NCBI GenBank assembly: GCA_963590525.1
Contig: CAVAPV010000030.1
Span: forward strand, 1-25,785
DNA from: W2P13-069 sp963590525
GTDB lineage: Bacteria > Actinomycetota > Coriobacteriia > Coriobacteriales > QAMH01
DNA: 25,785 bases
Direction: 5' to 3'
Shown here piece after piece: positions 15,159-23,938 of the stretch (position 1 is its first letter; each line of letters starts with the position of its first letter). The translations under genes were made by a program, and so were the position numbers. A model generated the notes under the pieces. The model was not told the DNA's origin, did no database searches, and worked only from the letters and a program-made list of their open reading frames with translations.

Positions 15159-16468
15159 TGGCATGGGATGTCTTGCATACTCCCGCTAAGCCCTACAAAG
15201 CCGTTATCAAAGCGGTCGAGGAAGAATCCCCGGCTTGGTGCGTGGGGCTCGAACCGGGTATGGCGCTCACGCATGTCAACGGGCATGCTTTGCGCGATAT
15301 GATCGAGTGGCAGTGGCAGGCAGATGGCTTTGAGGTCGAGATCACAACCGATGAGGGCGATGTCGCCGTTATGGAGCGCGAACTTGGCGAGGATTGGGGA
15401 ATCACCTTTGCCGACTGCATCTTTGACGAGATTACGGAGTGTAGAAACGCCTGCACTTTTTGCTTTATGCGCATGCTGCCTAAACACATGCGTCCGGCGC
15501 TCACCTTGCGTGACGACGATTATCGCCTGAGCTTTTTGCAGGGAAACTTCGTCACGCTCACCAACGTGACCGAAGAAGACCTCGAGCGTATCATCAGCTT
15601 GCATCTCAGTCCGCTTCATGTGAGCTTGCATGCTGTGACAAGCGAGGTTCGTCGCGAGCTCATGGGACGCAACGAGGCGCGCGGCATGGAGGTTTTAAAG
15701 CGCCTTTTGGCCGCAGGGATCGAGGTCCATGCGCAGCTTGTCGTCTGCCCCGGTGTCAACGACGGCCCCGAGCTCGTCAAGACGTTGGGTTGGATCGAGG
15801 AAAACCCCAACATTCTCAGCTGCGGTTTGGTTCCCTTGGGCTTTACCAGGTTCCAAGACCGTTTTACGAGCTCCTTTAGCGATGACCCGGATGCCGCCGC
15901 GATGCTCATCGACACGGTAAGGGAGTTTCAAGAAGATTCCAGAAACGATACGCGCGTCACCAAATACCATATCAGCGATGAGTTCTACCTGTGCGCTGGC
16001 TACGATTTCCCGCCTGCAGAGTTCTACGACGGGTTTCCGCAGTTTGAAGACGGCATCGGCATGATGAGGTGCTTTATCGACGAATGGCATGCTGCCCAAG
16101 ACAAGCTCATGACCCTGGCTGCCGCGCATGTTGGGCCAGCTGTGACGATCGTGACAGGGGAGGGTTTCAACAAGGTTTTGAGCAAGCTCGTCGATGAGAC
16201 CTTTGCTCCTGGCCAAGTGCAGGTGCTCGCTGTGAAGAACCGTTTCTTTGGCGGCAACGTAGACGTCGCAGGTTTACTTACCGCTGCAGACATGATCGAT
16301 GCCATCAACGACTTTGCCCCAAAGGGCAAGGTGTTTGTCCCCGCGGTTGCCTTCAATGCCTCATCGCTTACCTTGGACGACCAAAAGCTCGAAGACATCT
16401 GCAGCGCCACAGGATGCGATATCCAAAAAAGCTGCGATGTCATAGAGACGCTTTTAGGTGCGCTTTAG
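15158..16468 (+). CDS. DUF512 family protein with PDZ-like and radical-SAM-type domains
   Basis: A 436-residue protein of the widespread DUF512 family, whose function I do not know. Residues 15-60 look like a PDZ domain (SPAWCVGLEPGMALTHVNG). The segment CRNACTFCF has the radical-SAM spacing Cys-x3-Cys-x2-Cys and is followed by the family hallmark DDDYRLSFLQGNFVTLTN. The C-terminal third (MTLAAAHVGPAVTIVTGEGF onward) corresponds to DUF512 proper. The start is ATG 15158, overlapping the ispH TGA by one base; GTG 15155 is equally possible given AGAGG at 15144-15148. Its position just before der is conserved in many bacteria and suggests a link to ribosome maturation or rRNA/tRNA modification, which is inference. 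Confidence 0.88.
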   Translation: MAWDVLHTPAKPYKAVIKAVEEESPAWCVGLEPGMALTHVNGHALRDMIEWQWQADGFEVEITTDEGDVAVMERELGEDWGITFADCIFDEITECRNACTFCFMRMLPKHMRPALTLRDDDYRLSFLQGNFVTLTNVTEEDLERIISLHLSPLHVSLHAVTSEVRRELMGRNEARGMEVLKRLLAAGIEVHAQLVVCPGVNDGPELVKTLGWIEENPNILSCGLVPLGFTRFQDRFTSSFSDDPDAAAMLIDTVREFQEDSRNDTRVTKYHISDEFYLCAGYDFPPAEFYDGFPQFEDGIGMMRCFIDEWHAAQDKLMTLAAAHVGPAVTIVTGEGFNKVLSKLVDETFAPGQVQVLAVKNRFFGGNVDVAGLLTAADMIDAINDFAPKGKVFVPAVAFNASSLTLDDQKLEDICSATGCDIQKSCDVIETLLGAL

Positions 16469-16522
16469 GGGCACCCTGCGCATGCCGCCGCAGATGTGTC
16501 TTGCACCAAACAGGACATCGTT

Positions 16523-16553
16523 TTGATGCGCCCTTGGCTATATGGGATAAAAT
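16523..16553 (+). promoter_or_regulatory. Candidate promoter of der
   Basis: The -10 box TAAAAT (16548-16553) matches five of six positions and is the same hexamer as before scpA. TTGATG (16523-16528) could be the -35 box, but the 19-base spacer is long. It lies in the 121-base gap between the DUF512 gene and der, so der-plsY-gpsA may have their own transcript. Confidence 0.45.
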
Positions 16554-16589
16554 AGCGCGGTTAACCTTTACTCAAGAAAGAGGACCCTC

Positions 16590-17900
16590 ATGGCCCTGCC
16601 TATCGTAGCTATCGTGGGCCGCCCCAATGTGGGCAAGTCCACGCTCATCAACCGCATATGTCAAACAGAAGATGCCATCGTGCATGAGATGCGCGGCGTT
16701 ACACGTGATCGCTCTTACCACGAGGCCGACTGGAACGGCGTGAGTTTCATGATGATCGACACCGGTGGAATCGCCTTGGGAGACGCAGACCGCTTCCAGG
16801 AGTCGATCACCGCCCAGGCGATGTCTGCCTGCGATGAGGCCGATGTCATCATCTTCTTGGTCGACGGTCGCACTGGCATGACCGAGGAAGACCAGCGCAT
16901 CGCCAACGTCCTCAAGCGCACCAAGACCCCTGTCATGCTGTGCGTGAACAAGATGGACAACCCTGCCGACGAAAGCCCGCTGTGGGAGTTCTACAGCATG
17001 GGTCTGGGGGATCCGTATCCTATTTCTGCCGGTCATGGGCACGGCACAGGCGACTTGCTCGATGACTTGGTAGAAAAGCTGCCCGAGTGCTTTGAAGAGC
17101 CGCAAGACGACGATGCCATCAACGTCGCCATTATCGGCCGCCCCAACGCCGGCAAATCCTCCTTGACCAACCGCCTTGTAGGCAAGGAGCGCTCCATCGT
17201 TGCGGACCATGCTGGTACAACGCGCGACGCCATTGACACCGTTGTAGAGCATGAGGGCGTGCGCTATCGCATCGTCGACACGGCGGGCATCCGCAAGAAG
17301 AGCGCTATCGACGAGGACGTCGAGTACTACGGTTTCGTGCGCAGCCTGCGCGCGATCGACCGCGCAGACGTTGCCTTGCTCATGGTTGATGCGACCTTGG
17401 GCCTCACCGACCAAGACCAGCGCGTTGCCGCCCTTGCCAAAGAACGCGGCTGCGCGATGATCACCGTTGTCAACAAATGGGATCTGGTAACCGATGCCGG
17501 ACGCCGCGATGACATCAAGGACTTTGTCCAAGACAGGCTCAGCTTTGTGAGCTATGCTCCCGTGCTCACGGTGAGCGCTCTTACGGGCCGTTCCTGCCAT
17601 CGCATCTGGGATGCCATCAACGATGTCTACGAGGGCTACTCCACCAAGATCGCCACCAACAAGCTCAACCATTTCCTCACCGAGCTTCGCGATTTTGGTC
17701 ATACCGTGTCCAAGGGCACCAAGCGCCTCAAGCTCAACTACATGACCCAGACAGATGTGCAGCCGCCGGCGTTCACTTTCTTTTGCAACGCCCCCGAGCT
17801 CATCGACGACAACTACCGCCGTTATCTGGAAAATCGCATGCGCGCTACCTTCCCGCTTGGTGGAACGCCCATCCGCATGCACTTCAAGCGCAAGAACTAG
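16590..17900 (+). CDS. der: Ribosome assembly GTPase Der (EngA)
   Basis: An essential GTPase with two G domains in tandem that helps mature the 50S subunit. Domain 1 has GRPNVGKST (10-18), DTGG and NKMD. Domain 2 has GRPNAGKSS (about 182-190), DTAG and NKWD. The C-terminal KH-like domain covers about residues 350-436 and ends with the typical GTPIRMHFKRKN. An acidic linker joins the two GTPases. The length of 436 is normal. GAAAGAGGA (16576-16584) is placed five bases before the ATG. plsY begins 11 bases after the stop codon. A 495-codon frame on the opposite strand spans this gene and is a codon-bias shadow. Confidence 0.97.
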   Translation: MALPIVAIVGRPNVGKSTLINRICQTEDAIVHEMRGVTRDRSYHEADWNGVSFMMIDTGGIALGDADRFQESITAQAMSACDEADVIIFLVDGRTGMTEEDQRIANVLKRTKTPVMLCVNKMDNPADESPLWEFYSMGLGDPYPISAGHGHGTGDLLDDLVEKLPECFEEPQDDDAINVAIIGRPNAGKSSLTNRLVGKERSIVADHAGTTRDAIDTVVEHEGVRYRIVDTAGIRKKSAIDEDVEYYGFVRSLRAIDRADVALLMVDATLGLTDQDQRVAALAKERGCAMITVVNKWDLVTDAGRRDDIKDFVQDRLSFVSYAPVLTVSALTGRSCHRIWDAINDVYEGYSTKIATNKLNHFLTELRDFGHTVSKGTKRLKLNYMTQTDVQPPAFTFFCNAPELIDDNYRRYLENRMRATFPLGGTPIRMHFKRKN

Positions 17901-17911
17901 GAGAAGCGCAT

Positions 17912-18583
17912 ATGCCCAGCTTTCTTCTCGCGTGCGCTTTGTGCTACTTGGTCGCTTTTGCCTTGGGCTCCATTCCCAGCGGTGTTTTGATCGGCCGCAT
18001 GTTCTTTGGAGTTGATCCCAGAAGCGGCGGGTCTGGCAGCATAGGTGCCACCAACTCAAACCGCATGCTTGGTGCCAAAGGTGGAGTCGCCGTTTTGCTG
18101 TGCGATATGGTCAAGGGCGCCGCTGCTGTTGGTATCGCAAGGTTTGCCGTCGCTATGGGCGCGTTTGCTGCCGCTCAGGCAGACGCGCTTCTCATCGGCA
18201 GCGCTTTTTTTGCCATCGCGGGGCACATCTACAGCCCTTGGCTGCATTTCAAGGGCGGCAAGGGCATCTCCACCGGTTTTGGCTCGCTGCTCGTGGCTTC
18301 TCCGCCAATAGCTGCCGGCATCGTTGTCGTCTTTGTTATAGGCGCGGTGAGCACGCGTATCGTGAGCATCGGTTCTATCGCTGCTGCTGTCTCGGTGACG
18401 CTTTGGTGCATCGTGTTTCATATCGGTTCGGTTCCCTTTGCGATCTTTGGCGTTTTGATCAGCGTCATGGTCGTCTTTGCGCACCGTGCCAACATCTCAC
18501 GGCTTGCAAAGGGCGTAGAACCCAAGTTCTCTTTGGGCAAATCCCCTCAATCCTCCAAACCAGAAAGCAAGGTTGAGCAATGA
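17912..18583 (+). CDS. plsY: Glycerol-3-phosphate acyltransferase PlsY
   Basis: An integral membrane enzyme that acylates glycerol 3-phosphate from acyl phosphate, the first step of phosphatidate synthesis. Three family motifs are present: GSIPSGVLIGR near residue 18, GSGSIGATNSNR near 46-57 (usually GSGNIGATN), and GHIYSPWLHFKGGKG near 104-118. Several hydrophobic segments span its 223 residues. TAGGAG (17898-17903), overlapping the der stop codon, is eight bases before ATG 17912. The open frame continues upstream inside der but without similarity. The stop codon overlaps the gpsA start in an ATGA arrangement. Confidence 0.95.
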   Translation: MPSFLLACALCYLVAFALGSIPSGVLIGRMFFGVDPRSGGSGSIGATNSNRMLGAKGGVAVLLCDMVKGAAAVGIARFAVAMGAFAAAQADALLIGSAFFAIAGHIYSPWLHFKGGKGISTGFGSLLVASPPIAAGIVVVFVIGAVSTRIVSIGSIAAAVSVTLWCIVFHIGSVPFAIFGVLISVMVVFAHRANISRLAKGVEPKFSLGKSPQSSKPESKVEQ

Positions 18584-19578
18584 GTAAAGTCGCAGTCATC
18601 GGTTCGGGCTCATGGGGCACGGCAATAGCCAGGCTTCTCGGTCTCAAGGGCATCGACGTCGCATTGTGGTCCCACAGCGCCGATACGCCAGCTGTCATCA
18701 ACGAGACCCATAAAAACCCCCGCTATCTCAAAGACGTCGAGCTCAAAGGCGTTTGGTGCACCAACAGCTATGAGGAGGCATGCACCGGCGCTCAAAGCAT
18801 TGTGATCGTTACCCCGTCTAGCGCGGTGCGTCAGTGCGCTCAAGAGATCAAGCCCTTTATCGACGAGCGTTGTCCTGTGGTCGTTTTGTCCAAGGGCATC
18901 GAGGCCAACACCGGCAATACAATGGTCGACATCTTGATCGAGGAGCTTGGCGGAAGCGAGCGCATCGCGGTGCTGTCCGGTCCCAATCACGCCGAGGAGA
19001 TCTCGCGCGAGCTTCCTGCGGCAACCTGCGTTGCCTGCACGTACGAGAGGACGGCGCTCTACTTCCAAGAGCTTTTCTCGACCGATTACCTGCGCGTTTA
19101 CACCAGCACCGACGTCATAGGCGTTGAGGTCTGCGCGGCTGCCAAAAACATCGTTGCCATCGCCAACGGCATGTGCGATGCCTTGGGGTTGGGAGACAAC
19201 GCCTCTGCGAGCCTCATTACGCGCGGTTGCATGGAGATGTCGCGTTTGGCAAATGCCATGGGCGGTAACTCGCAAACCTGCATGGGTCTTGCCGGCATGG
19301 GAGACCTTATCGCCACTTGCACCTCCAAGCACTCGCGTAACCGCACCTTGGGCGAGATGCTTGCCCAAGGAAAGACCCTTAAGGACTTTGAGGAGCGCAT
19401 GCATCAGATCGCCGAGGGTGCTGTTGCCTGCAAGACTGTGACCGATGAGGCCCGACGCCGCGGTGTCGAGATGCCCATCGCCGAGGTCATGCGTCGCGTC
19501 TTGTGGGAGGATTTGCCTGCGCAAGAGGCGCTGCGATCTTTGCTCAAGCGTCCCAACGTTAAGGAGTTCAGATCTTAG
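18580..19578 (+). CDS. gpsA: NAD(P)-dependent glycerol-3-phosphate dehydrogenase
   Basis: Reduces dihydroxyacetone phosphate to sn-glycerol 3-phosphate, the substrate of PlsY encoded just upstream. The nucleotide-binding loop GSGSWGTAIA is at residues 8-17. SGPNHAEEISR near 133-143 and the catalytic lysine Lys189 in AAAKNIVAIANG are conserved, as is NRTLGEMLAQGK later. The length of 332 is normal. The ATG overlaps the plsY stop codon by four bases (ATGA), so translation is probably coupled. The pair supplies and uses the same metabolite. Confidence 0.96.
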   Translation: MSKVAVIGSGSWGTAIARLLGLKGIDVALWSHSADTPAVINETHKNPRYLKDVELKGVWCTNSYEEACTGAQSIVIVTPSSAVRQCAQEIKPFIDERCPVVVLSKGIEANTGNTMVDILIEELGGSERIAVLSGPNHAEEISRELPAATCVACTYERTALYFQELFSTDYLRVYTSTDVIGVEVCAAAKNIVAIANGMCDALGLGDNASASLITRGCMEMSRLANAMGGNSQTCMGLAGMGDLIATCTSKHSRNRTLGEMLAQGKTLKDFEERMHQIAEGAVACKTVTDEARRRGVEMPIAEVMRRVLWEDLPAQEALRSLLKRPNVKEFRS

Positions 19579-19601
19579 ACCACATGCGTTTTGTCTAAGG
19601 T
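19572..19601 (+). terminator. Possible weak terminator or dyad after gpsA
   Basis: CTTAGAC (19574-19580) and GTCTAAG (19593-19599) pair perfectly, extendable by one G-U and one A-T pair to nine pairs, with a 12-base loop. The gpsA stop codon lies in the left arm. The following TTGTTGCTT is only a poor U-tract, so it could be partial termination or an operator. The loop contains CACATGC, the reverse complement of the GCATGTG core seen upstream. Confidence 0.35.
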
Positions 19602-19638
19602 TGTTGCTTGCCAATAAAGCTCACGGGAGATGATTTCT

Positions 19639-20313
19639 ATGACCGCACCGCTTATCGCGCCTTCGATTTTGAGCGCGGATTTCATGCAGTTGGGCCGCGA
19701 TATCGAGCAGATCAGCGCAGGCGGCGCCGATTGGATTCACGTCGATGTCATGGATGGGCATTTTGTCCCCAACCTCACCATCGGGCCAAATCACGTCAAG
19801 GCTCTTAAGAAGATCACGGATACGCCTCTTGACGTGCATCTCATGATCTCCAACCCAAAAGATCAGATCGGCTGGTATCTGGATGCCGGGGCGGATATGG
19901 TGACGTTTCATCGCGAAGCTGTCTGGGGTGCTCAAGACGAGCTCGACTGCATCAGCATGATTCACGGTGCGGGTGTCAGGGCGGGCATTGCCATTAATCC
20001 AGAGACCGAGGTTGCTCGCATCGAGGACGAGGTTTTGCGTGAGGTCGATATGGTGCTGGTGATGAGCGTCCACCCTGGTTTTGGCGGACAGAGCTACATT
20101 CCCGCCAGTGCCGATAAGGTATCTCAAGTCAAAGAGAGATGCGTTGGCCTTGGGCGTGACATACTCATAGAGGTCGACGGTGGTATTTCTTGCGACACCG
20201 CAAGGTTTGTTACCGATGCCGGCGCTAATCTGCTCGTGGCAGGCAGCGCTGTCTTCAAACATGCAGACAGGGCGGCGGCAATCGAGGCGATTCGCAAGGC
20301 GGGAACTCGATGA
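19639..20313 (+). CDS. rpe: Ribulose-phosphate 3-epimerase
   Basis: Interconverts ribulose 5-phosphate and xylulose 5-phosphate in the pentose phosphate pathway. A TIM-barrel of 224 residues with APSILSADF at the N-terminus, the metal-site segment HVDVMDGHFVPNLTIGP, DVHLMI, SVHPGFGGQ near the middle, and EVDGGI followed by AGSAVF at the end. GGGAG (19625-19629) touches the ATG at 19630, so the next in-frame ATG at 19639 is the better start. Rpe commonly follows ribosome-linked genes in other bacteria, but here it leads a set of six closely packed genes. Its stop codon overlaps the next start (ATGA). Confidence 0.95.
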   Translation: MTAPLIAPSILSADFMQLGRDIEQISAGGADWIHVDVMDGHFVPNLTIGPNHVKALKKITDTPLDVHLMISNPKDQIGWYLDAGADMVTFHREAVWGAQDELDCISMIHGAGVRAGIAINPETEVARIEDEVLREVDMVLVMSVHPGFGGQSYIPASADKVSQVKERCVGLGRDILIEVDGGISCDTARFVTDAGANLLVAGSAVFKHADRAAAIEAIRKAGTR

Positions 20314-21494
20314 CGCTTTGCAACACCGCTACAGGGCCCAAAGAGCTTGCGGCTTACTTTGACTATGCTGCAACAGCTCCCTTTGACGAGCGCCTAGCCG
20401 ATTGCATTGCAAGTGCCAGCTGGGGCAACGCCAACTCGCTTCATGCTGTGGGACGCGCTGCGCGCAAGCAGCTTGATGATGCGCGCCGTCGCATTGCCAA
20501 GGCCCTTGGCGCGCGCCAGCCTGCAGAGATCATCTTTACAAGCGGTGGCACAGAGGGCGACAACATGCTTGTCGCCGGATTGGTAGATCCTTGCACCAAG
20601 CTCTCGCAGACTTGCATCGTTACCAGCAACATAGAGCATCATGCCGTGTTGGACAGCGCGGCAAGTCTCAAACGCCACGGCTGCAAGGTTGCGCATGTTG
20701 CCTGCGACAAGCGAGGAGTTGTGACCCCGCAAGCGCTCGAGGACGTTTTGAACAGCCTTGAGGCAGAAGACAGGCAATGCGCTGTGGTGAGCGTCATGGC
20801 TGTCAACAACGAGCTTGGAAGCATCCAACCTGTTGTCGAGCTCGCCAAAGTTGCCCATGCGCACAACGCCAAGTTTATGACCGATTGCGTACAGGCTTTG
20901 GGCAAGGTCGAGATCAACCTCGAGCAAAGCGGCGTCGATGCAGCTGTGTTCTCTGGCCATAAGCTCGGAGCGCTCAAAGGAATCGGTGCGGTTTACATTC
21001 GCCGCGGCACCAAGGTTGCCCCTCTTCTTTATGGTGGTGGCCAGGAGATGGGGCTTCGCAGCGGCACTTCCAACGTCATGGGCGCTGTTTGCATGGCCCA
21101 GGCAGTGGAGTTTGCCGTTGCCGAGCGCGAGCAAGTCTGGTCGCATGTCGCAGATCTGCGCCGCCAGCTTCTTGATGGAGTGGCGGTATTTGACGCCCCG
21201 CATCGCATTGCGCCGACGCTTTCTGATGACGGCGCATGTGTTCCCCATACGCTCAGTCTCATCGTCGATGGTCTCGAAGGGGAGACCGTTGTGCAGCGCC
21301 TTGACGCGCAAGGCATCGCTTGCAGCAGCGGCAGCGCTTGCTCTACCGGCAGCTTGGACCCAAGCTACGTTGTTATGGCCGTGGGTGTTTCCAAACAGCG
21401 GGCCTATGGGTCTGTCAGGTTGAGTTTTGGCGCTAAGACCACAGCGCAAGAGGTTGGGCTTTTGCTCGACGCCTTGCCGCGTGCGCTGCGCTAG
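20310..21494 (+). CDS. Cysteine desulfurase, NifS/IscS type
   Basis: A pyridoxal-phosphate enzyme that removes sulfur from cysteine as a persulfide for Fe-S clusters or tRNA thiolation. The PLP lysine is Lys218 in SGHKLGALKG. The catalytic Cys344 sits in SSGSACSTGSLDPSY, the extended loop typical of the NifS/IscS class. SGGTEGDN near 78-85 and NNELGSIQP near 166-174 are conserved. The length of 394 is normal. No scaffold (iscU/nifU) or thiolase gene (mnmA, thiI) is adjacent, so its acceptor is unknown. Its ATG overlaps the rpe stop codon. I leave the symbol open because nifS, iscS and tRNA-specific forms cannot be separated here. Confidence 0.93.
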   Translation: MTLCNTATGPKELAAYFDYAATAPFDERLADCIASASWGNANSLHAVGRAARKQLDDARRRIAKALGARQPAEIIFTSGGTEGDNMLVAGLVDPCTKLSQTCIVTSNIEHHAVLDSAASLKRHGCKVAHVACDKRGVVTPQALEDVLNSLEAEDRQCAVVSVMAVNNELGSIQPVVELAKVAHAHNAKFMTDCVQALGKVEINLEQSGVDAAVFSGHKLGALKGIGAVYIRRGTKVAPLLYGGGQEMGLRSGTSNVMGAVCMAQAVEFAVAEREQVWSHVADLRRQLLDGVAVFDAPHRIAPTLSDDGACVPHTLSLIVDGLEGETVVQRLDAQGIACSSGSACSTGSLDPSYVVMAVGVSKQRAYGSVRLSFGAKTTAQEVGLLLDALPRALR

Positions 21495-21504
21495 GAGGAT
21501 GTTT

Positions 21505-22326
21505 ATGCGCACTCCACTTATCGATTGCCATTCCCATAGCGCCTTTTCTGGCCACGGCTGTGGGACCGTGGCGCAGTATATTGCCCAAGCGCAAGCTTTG
21601 GGGTTGGCTGTCTATGCTCAAACCGAGCATCTCCCCTTGCCTTGCGAGCTCGATCCAAACCACGAGGACAGCATGTCTGAACAAGAGGAGCTTGATTACC
21701 GCAATCAGCTTGCTGCCGAGCAAAGACGTCTTGCTGCAAGTGATAGCCCCATGCGTTTGGTGCGCGGTGTGGAGGCTGATTGGCTTGCGGGCAGGCAGGA
21801 AGAGCTTGAGCGTTTGTGCGCAGGCTACGACTATGTCATCGGGTCTGTCCATTTCTTAGAGGGATTGCCTTTGGACAACTCGGACAACATGACGCTGTGG
21901 GAGACCTACGGCGTCGACGGTGTCTGGGAGCGCTATATTGCAGCCCTTGAAGACATGGTTAGCCATAGCGGCCCCATACGCTGCCTTGGCCATCTGGACT
22001 TGCCCAAGGTCTTTGGCATGCGACCTTCCTTTGACGTGCGCGATGCCTTTGGCGATCTGGCGGCTCTTGCCCGTTCGCGCGAACTCATCATAGAGCTCAA
22101 CTGCGCCGGATGGATCAAACCAGCCAAAGAGCAGTATCCCTCTTTGCGGATACTCGAACTTTTCTGCGATGCGCAAGTGCCTTGCACCGTGGGTTGCGAC
22201 GCGCATAAACCGCAGCTTGTGGGCCACCATGTCAAAGAAGCCTATCGTGTTTTGCATGACGCGGGTTATCGGCATGTTGTCGTCCCCGATCTTGCCGGCG
22301 GGTTGGAGCGCTTCGAGCTTGCATAA
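21505..22326 (+). CDS. PHP-domain phosphatase, HisK/HisJ-type histidinol phosphatase-like
   Basis: A 273-residue metal-dependent phosphoesterase of the PHP superfamily. The metal-binding motifs occur in order: DCHSHS (7-12), TEH, GVEAD, GSVHF, GHLD and CDAH near the C-terminus. The overall pattern resembles histidinol-phosphate phosphatase of the HisK/HisJ type, but no histidine gene is nearby, so another phosphate ester is possible. AGGAGG (21493-21498) touches the ATG at 21499, so I use the in-frame ATG at 21505, six bases downstream. The ribosome binding site overlaps the stop codon of the desulfurase gene. Confidence 0.85.
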   Translation: MRTPLIDCHSHSAFSGHGCGTVAQYIAQAQALGLAVYAQTEHLPLPCELDPNHEDSMSEQEELDYRNQLAAEQRRLAASDSPMRLVRGVEADWLAGRQEELERLCAGYDYVIGSVHFLEGLPLDNSDNMTLWETYGVDGVWERYIAALEDMVSHSGPIRCLGHLDLPKVFGMRPSFDVRDAFGDLAALARSRELIIELNCAGWIKPAKEQYPSLRILELFCDAQVPCTVGCDAHKPQLVGHHVKEAYRVLHDAGYRHVVVPDLAGGLERFELA

Positions 22327-22360
22327 GGGTTTTGACGCTAGGACATTTAAGGAGGCTTGC

Positions 22361-23191
22361 ATGGGTAATTCTGATATGACGGTTGCAGATCTGGAGCGAT
22401 TACTATTTGAGCGTTTTCCTTCGGCCGATGCAGAAAGCTGGGATGCGCCCGGTCTTGTCGTGGGTGACCCGCAGGCAGTGGTAGGTCGCGTTGCGGTGAA
22501 TCTGGACCTGACGGCAGAGGCCGTTGAGCGCGCAGCTAGTGCCGGCTGCAATGTCCTCGTCACGCACCATCCTGCCTTTATCGGTACGGGGCCAAAGACG
22601 TTTTCTCCCAACAGCCAGCCTGCGGCTGCAGGACCCGGAAGACTTGTTTATGAAGCTGCGTCGCGTGGTGTCTCTTGCATCGCCATGCATACCAACCTTG
22701 ACCGCTCGCTTGCCTGCCGCCAGCGTTTTGCCGACATGCTTGGTTGGGAGTGCTCCTCTAACTTCGAGTTTCTCATGGATAGCTCGCGTGACCCGCAAGG
22801 CAGCGGCTTTGGCGCTCTGTTTGACTTCGATCAGCCTATGGCACTTAAAGACGTTGCTGCACATTGCGCTAGCGTCTTTGACACGATGCCGCGTGTCTGG
22901 GGCGAGTCTTCAGGCGAGGTTTCAAAGCTTGCTTATCTCAATGGCAGCTGGGGACAGGCAGAGGTTTACGACATCTGCGTTGCCAATGACATCGACTGCA
23001 TCGTGGTGGGGGAGACGCGTTATCATTTCTGCTTGGATGCCCGCCCGCACCTGTCGGTTGTCGACCTTGGACATGACAAAAGCGAGCTTGGCATTGTAAA
23101 GGTCATCTGTGATGCCTGCCTTGGGGCAGGTGTTTTGGATAAAGATATCATCGAGCTTGATTGCTCGAACAAGAACTGGTGGACCATCTAG
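22361..23191 (+). CDS. NIF3 family (DUF34) metal-binding protein
   Basis: A 276-residue member of the NIF3/DUF34 family, often annotated as a GTP cyclohydrolase type 2 homologue on thin evidence. ESWDAPGLVVGD near residue 25, LVTHHPAF near 66 and the distal GETRYHFCLDARPHLSVVDLGHDKSELG carry the histidines and acidic residues that bind two metal ions. Function is not established; roles in metal homeostasis or metallocofactor handling have been proposed for the family. AAGGAGG (22349-22355) supports ATG 22361. The following zinc-ribbon gene starts 17 bases after the stop codon, a pairing seen in many actinobacteria and firmicutes. Confidence 0.9.
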   Translation: MGNSDMTVADLERLLFERFPSADAESWDAPGLVVGDPQAVVGRVAVNLDLTAEAVERAASAGCNVLVTHHPAFIGTGPKTFSPNSQPAAAGPGRLVYEAASRGVSCIAMHTNLDRSLACRQRFADMLGWECSSNFEFLMDSSRDPQGSGFGALFDFDQPMALKDVAAHCASVFDTMPRVWGESSGEVSKLAYLNGSWGQAEVYDICVANDIDCIVVGETRYHFCLDARPHLSVVDLGHDKSELGIVKVICDACLGAGVLDKDIIELDCSNKNWWTI

Positions 23192-23208
23192 TAATAAACG
23201 AGGCGATA

Positions 23209-23922
23209 ATGAACGACGCTCAAAACCTCTATCTTCTCTCAAAGCTCGACCGCGAGCTTGTCAGGGCTCGCAAAGAGCTTGAGAACCTCCCCGAGGCGGC
23301 TCAGATCATGGAGTGCCGCGCCAAGCGCAAGGAGCTCAAGGGCAAACAAGACCAAGTCGTCGAGCTTACCGATGAGGTGACAGACAAGCTCGCTGTGCTT
23401 GAAGAAGAGGAGAAGTCGATCATCGCCAAGCTCAAAGAGCTTCAGACCGCGCTTGACAGCACTCGAGATTACAAGGTGACGGGCAGCCTTACTAAGGAGA
23501 TGGACGCGCTTGTTAACAGGCAAGCAGAGATCTCCAACGAGACCGATGCCCTTTTGGAGCGTCAGATCAAGATCGACAACGCTGCCAATCAGATAAGCGA
23601 TATGCTCGGCAAACTCGATCATAAAGAGCAGCATCTCAGCCAAGACTTCAAGGCCAAGGGCGGCGAGGTCAAAGCCAAGATCGACGAGCTGACCCGCCGC
23701 GTTGATGAGTCGAGCAAGCTGCTCGATGAAAAGCTCTTTGCCCGCTACAACAAGCTAAAGGCAGAGAAGGGCGGCGTGGCCGTCGCGCATTTCGAGCAGA
23801 CGCATTGCAGCGTGTGCCATGTCGAGTTTCAGGCTGGCGCGCTTGCCAAGCTCAGGTCTGCCGGCGAGATAACCGAGTGCCCCAGTTGCCACAGGATTTT
23901 TCTTCCTGGAATCACCGAGTAG
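23209..23922 (+). CDS. Coiled-coil protein with C-terminal C4 zinc ribbon (COG1579 type)
   Basis: A 237-residue protein. Residues 10-185 are highly charged with heptad-like leucines and form a long coiled-coil hairpin. The C-terminus has two cysteine pairs, CSVCH and CPSCH, separated by about 20 residues, making a C4 zinc ribbon. The family is thought to bind nucleic acid, but its function is unknown. GAGG at 23200-23203 precedes ATG 23209; the open frame extends slightly upstream inside the NIF3 gene. The constant pairing with NIF3 suggests a shared process. Confidence 0.88.
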   Translation: MNDAQNLYLLSKLDRELVRARKELENLPEAAQIMECRAKRKELKGKQDQVVELTDEVTDKLAVLEEEEKSIIAKLKELQTALDSTRDYKVTGSLTKEMDALVNRQAEISNETDALLERQIKIDNAANQISDMLGKLDHKEQHLSQDFKAKGGEVKAKIDELTRRVDESSKLLDEKLFARYNKLKAEKGGVAVAHFEQTHCSVCHVEFQAGALAKLRSAGEITECPSCHRIFLPGITE

Positions 23923-23938
23923 CATTTAGGGGATGCAG

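Noticed and set aside
16572..18059. A 495-codon open frame on the minus strand opposite der
   Set aside because: It mirrors der codon for codon, has no recognisable motif or ribosome binding site, and der is unmistakable. Such frames are common opposite G+C-biased genes.
19591..19618. Promoter TTGTCT/AATAAA before rpe
   Set aside because: The -10 box would place transcription start inside the ribosome binding site at 19625-19629, so it is not usable for this gene without a leader conflict.
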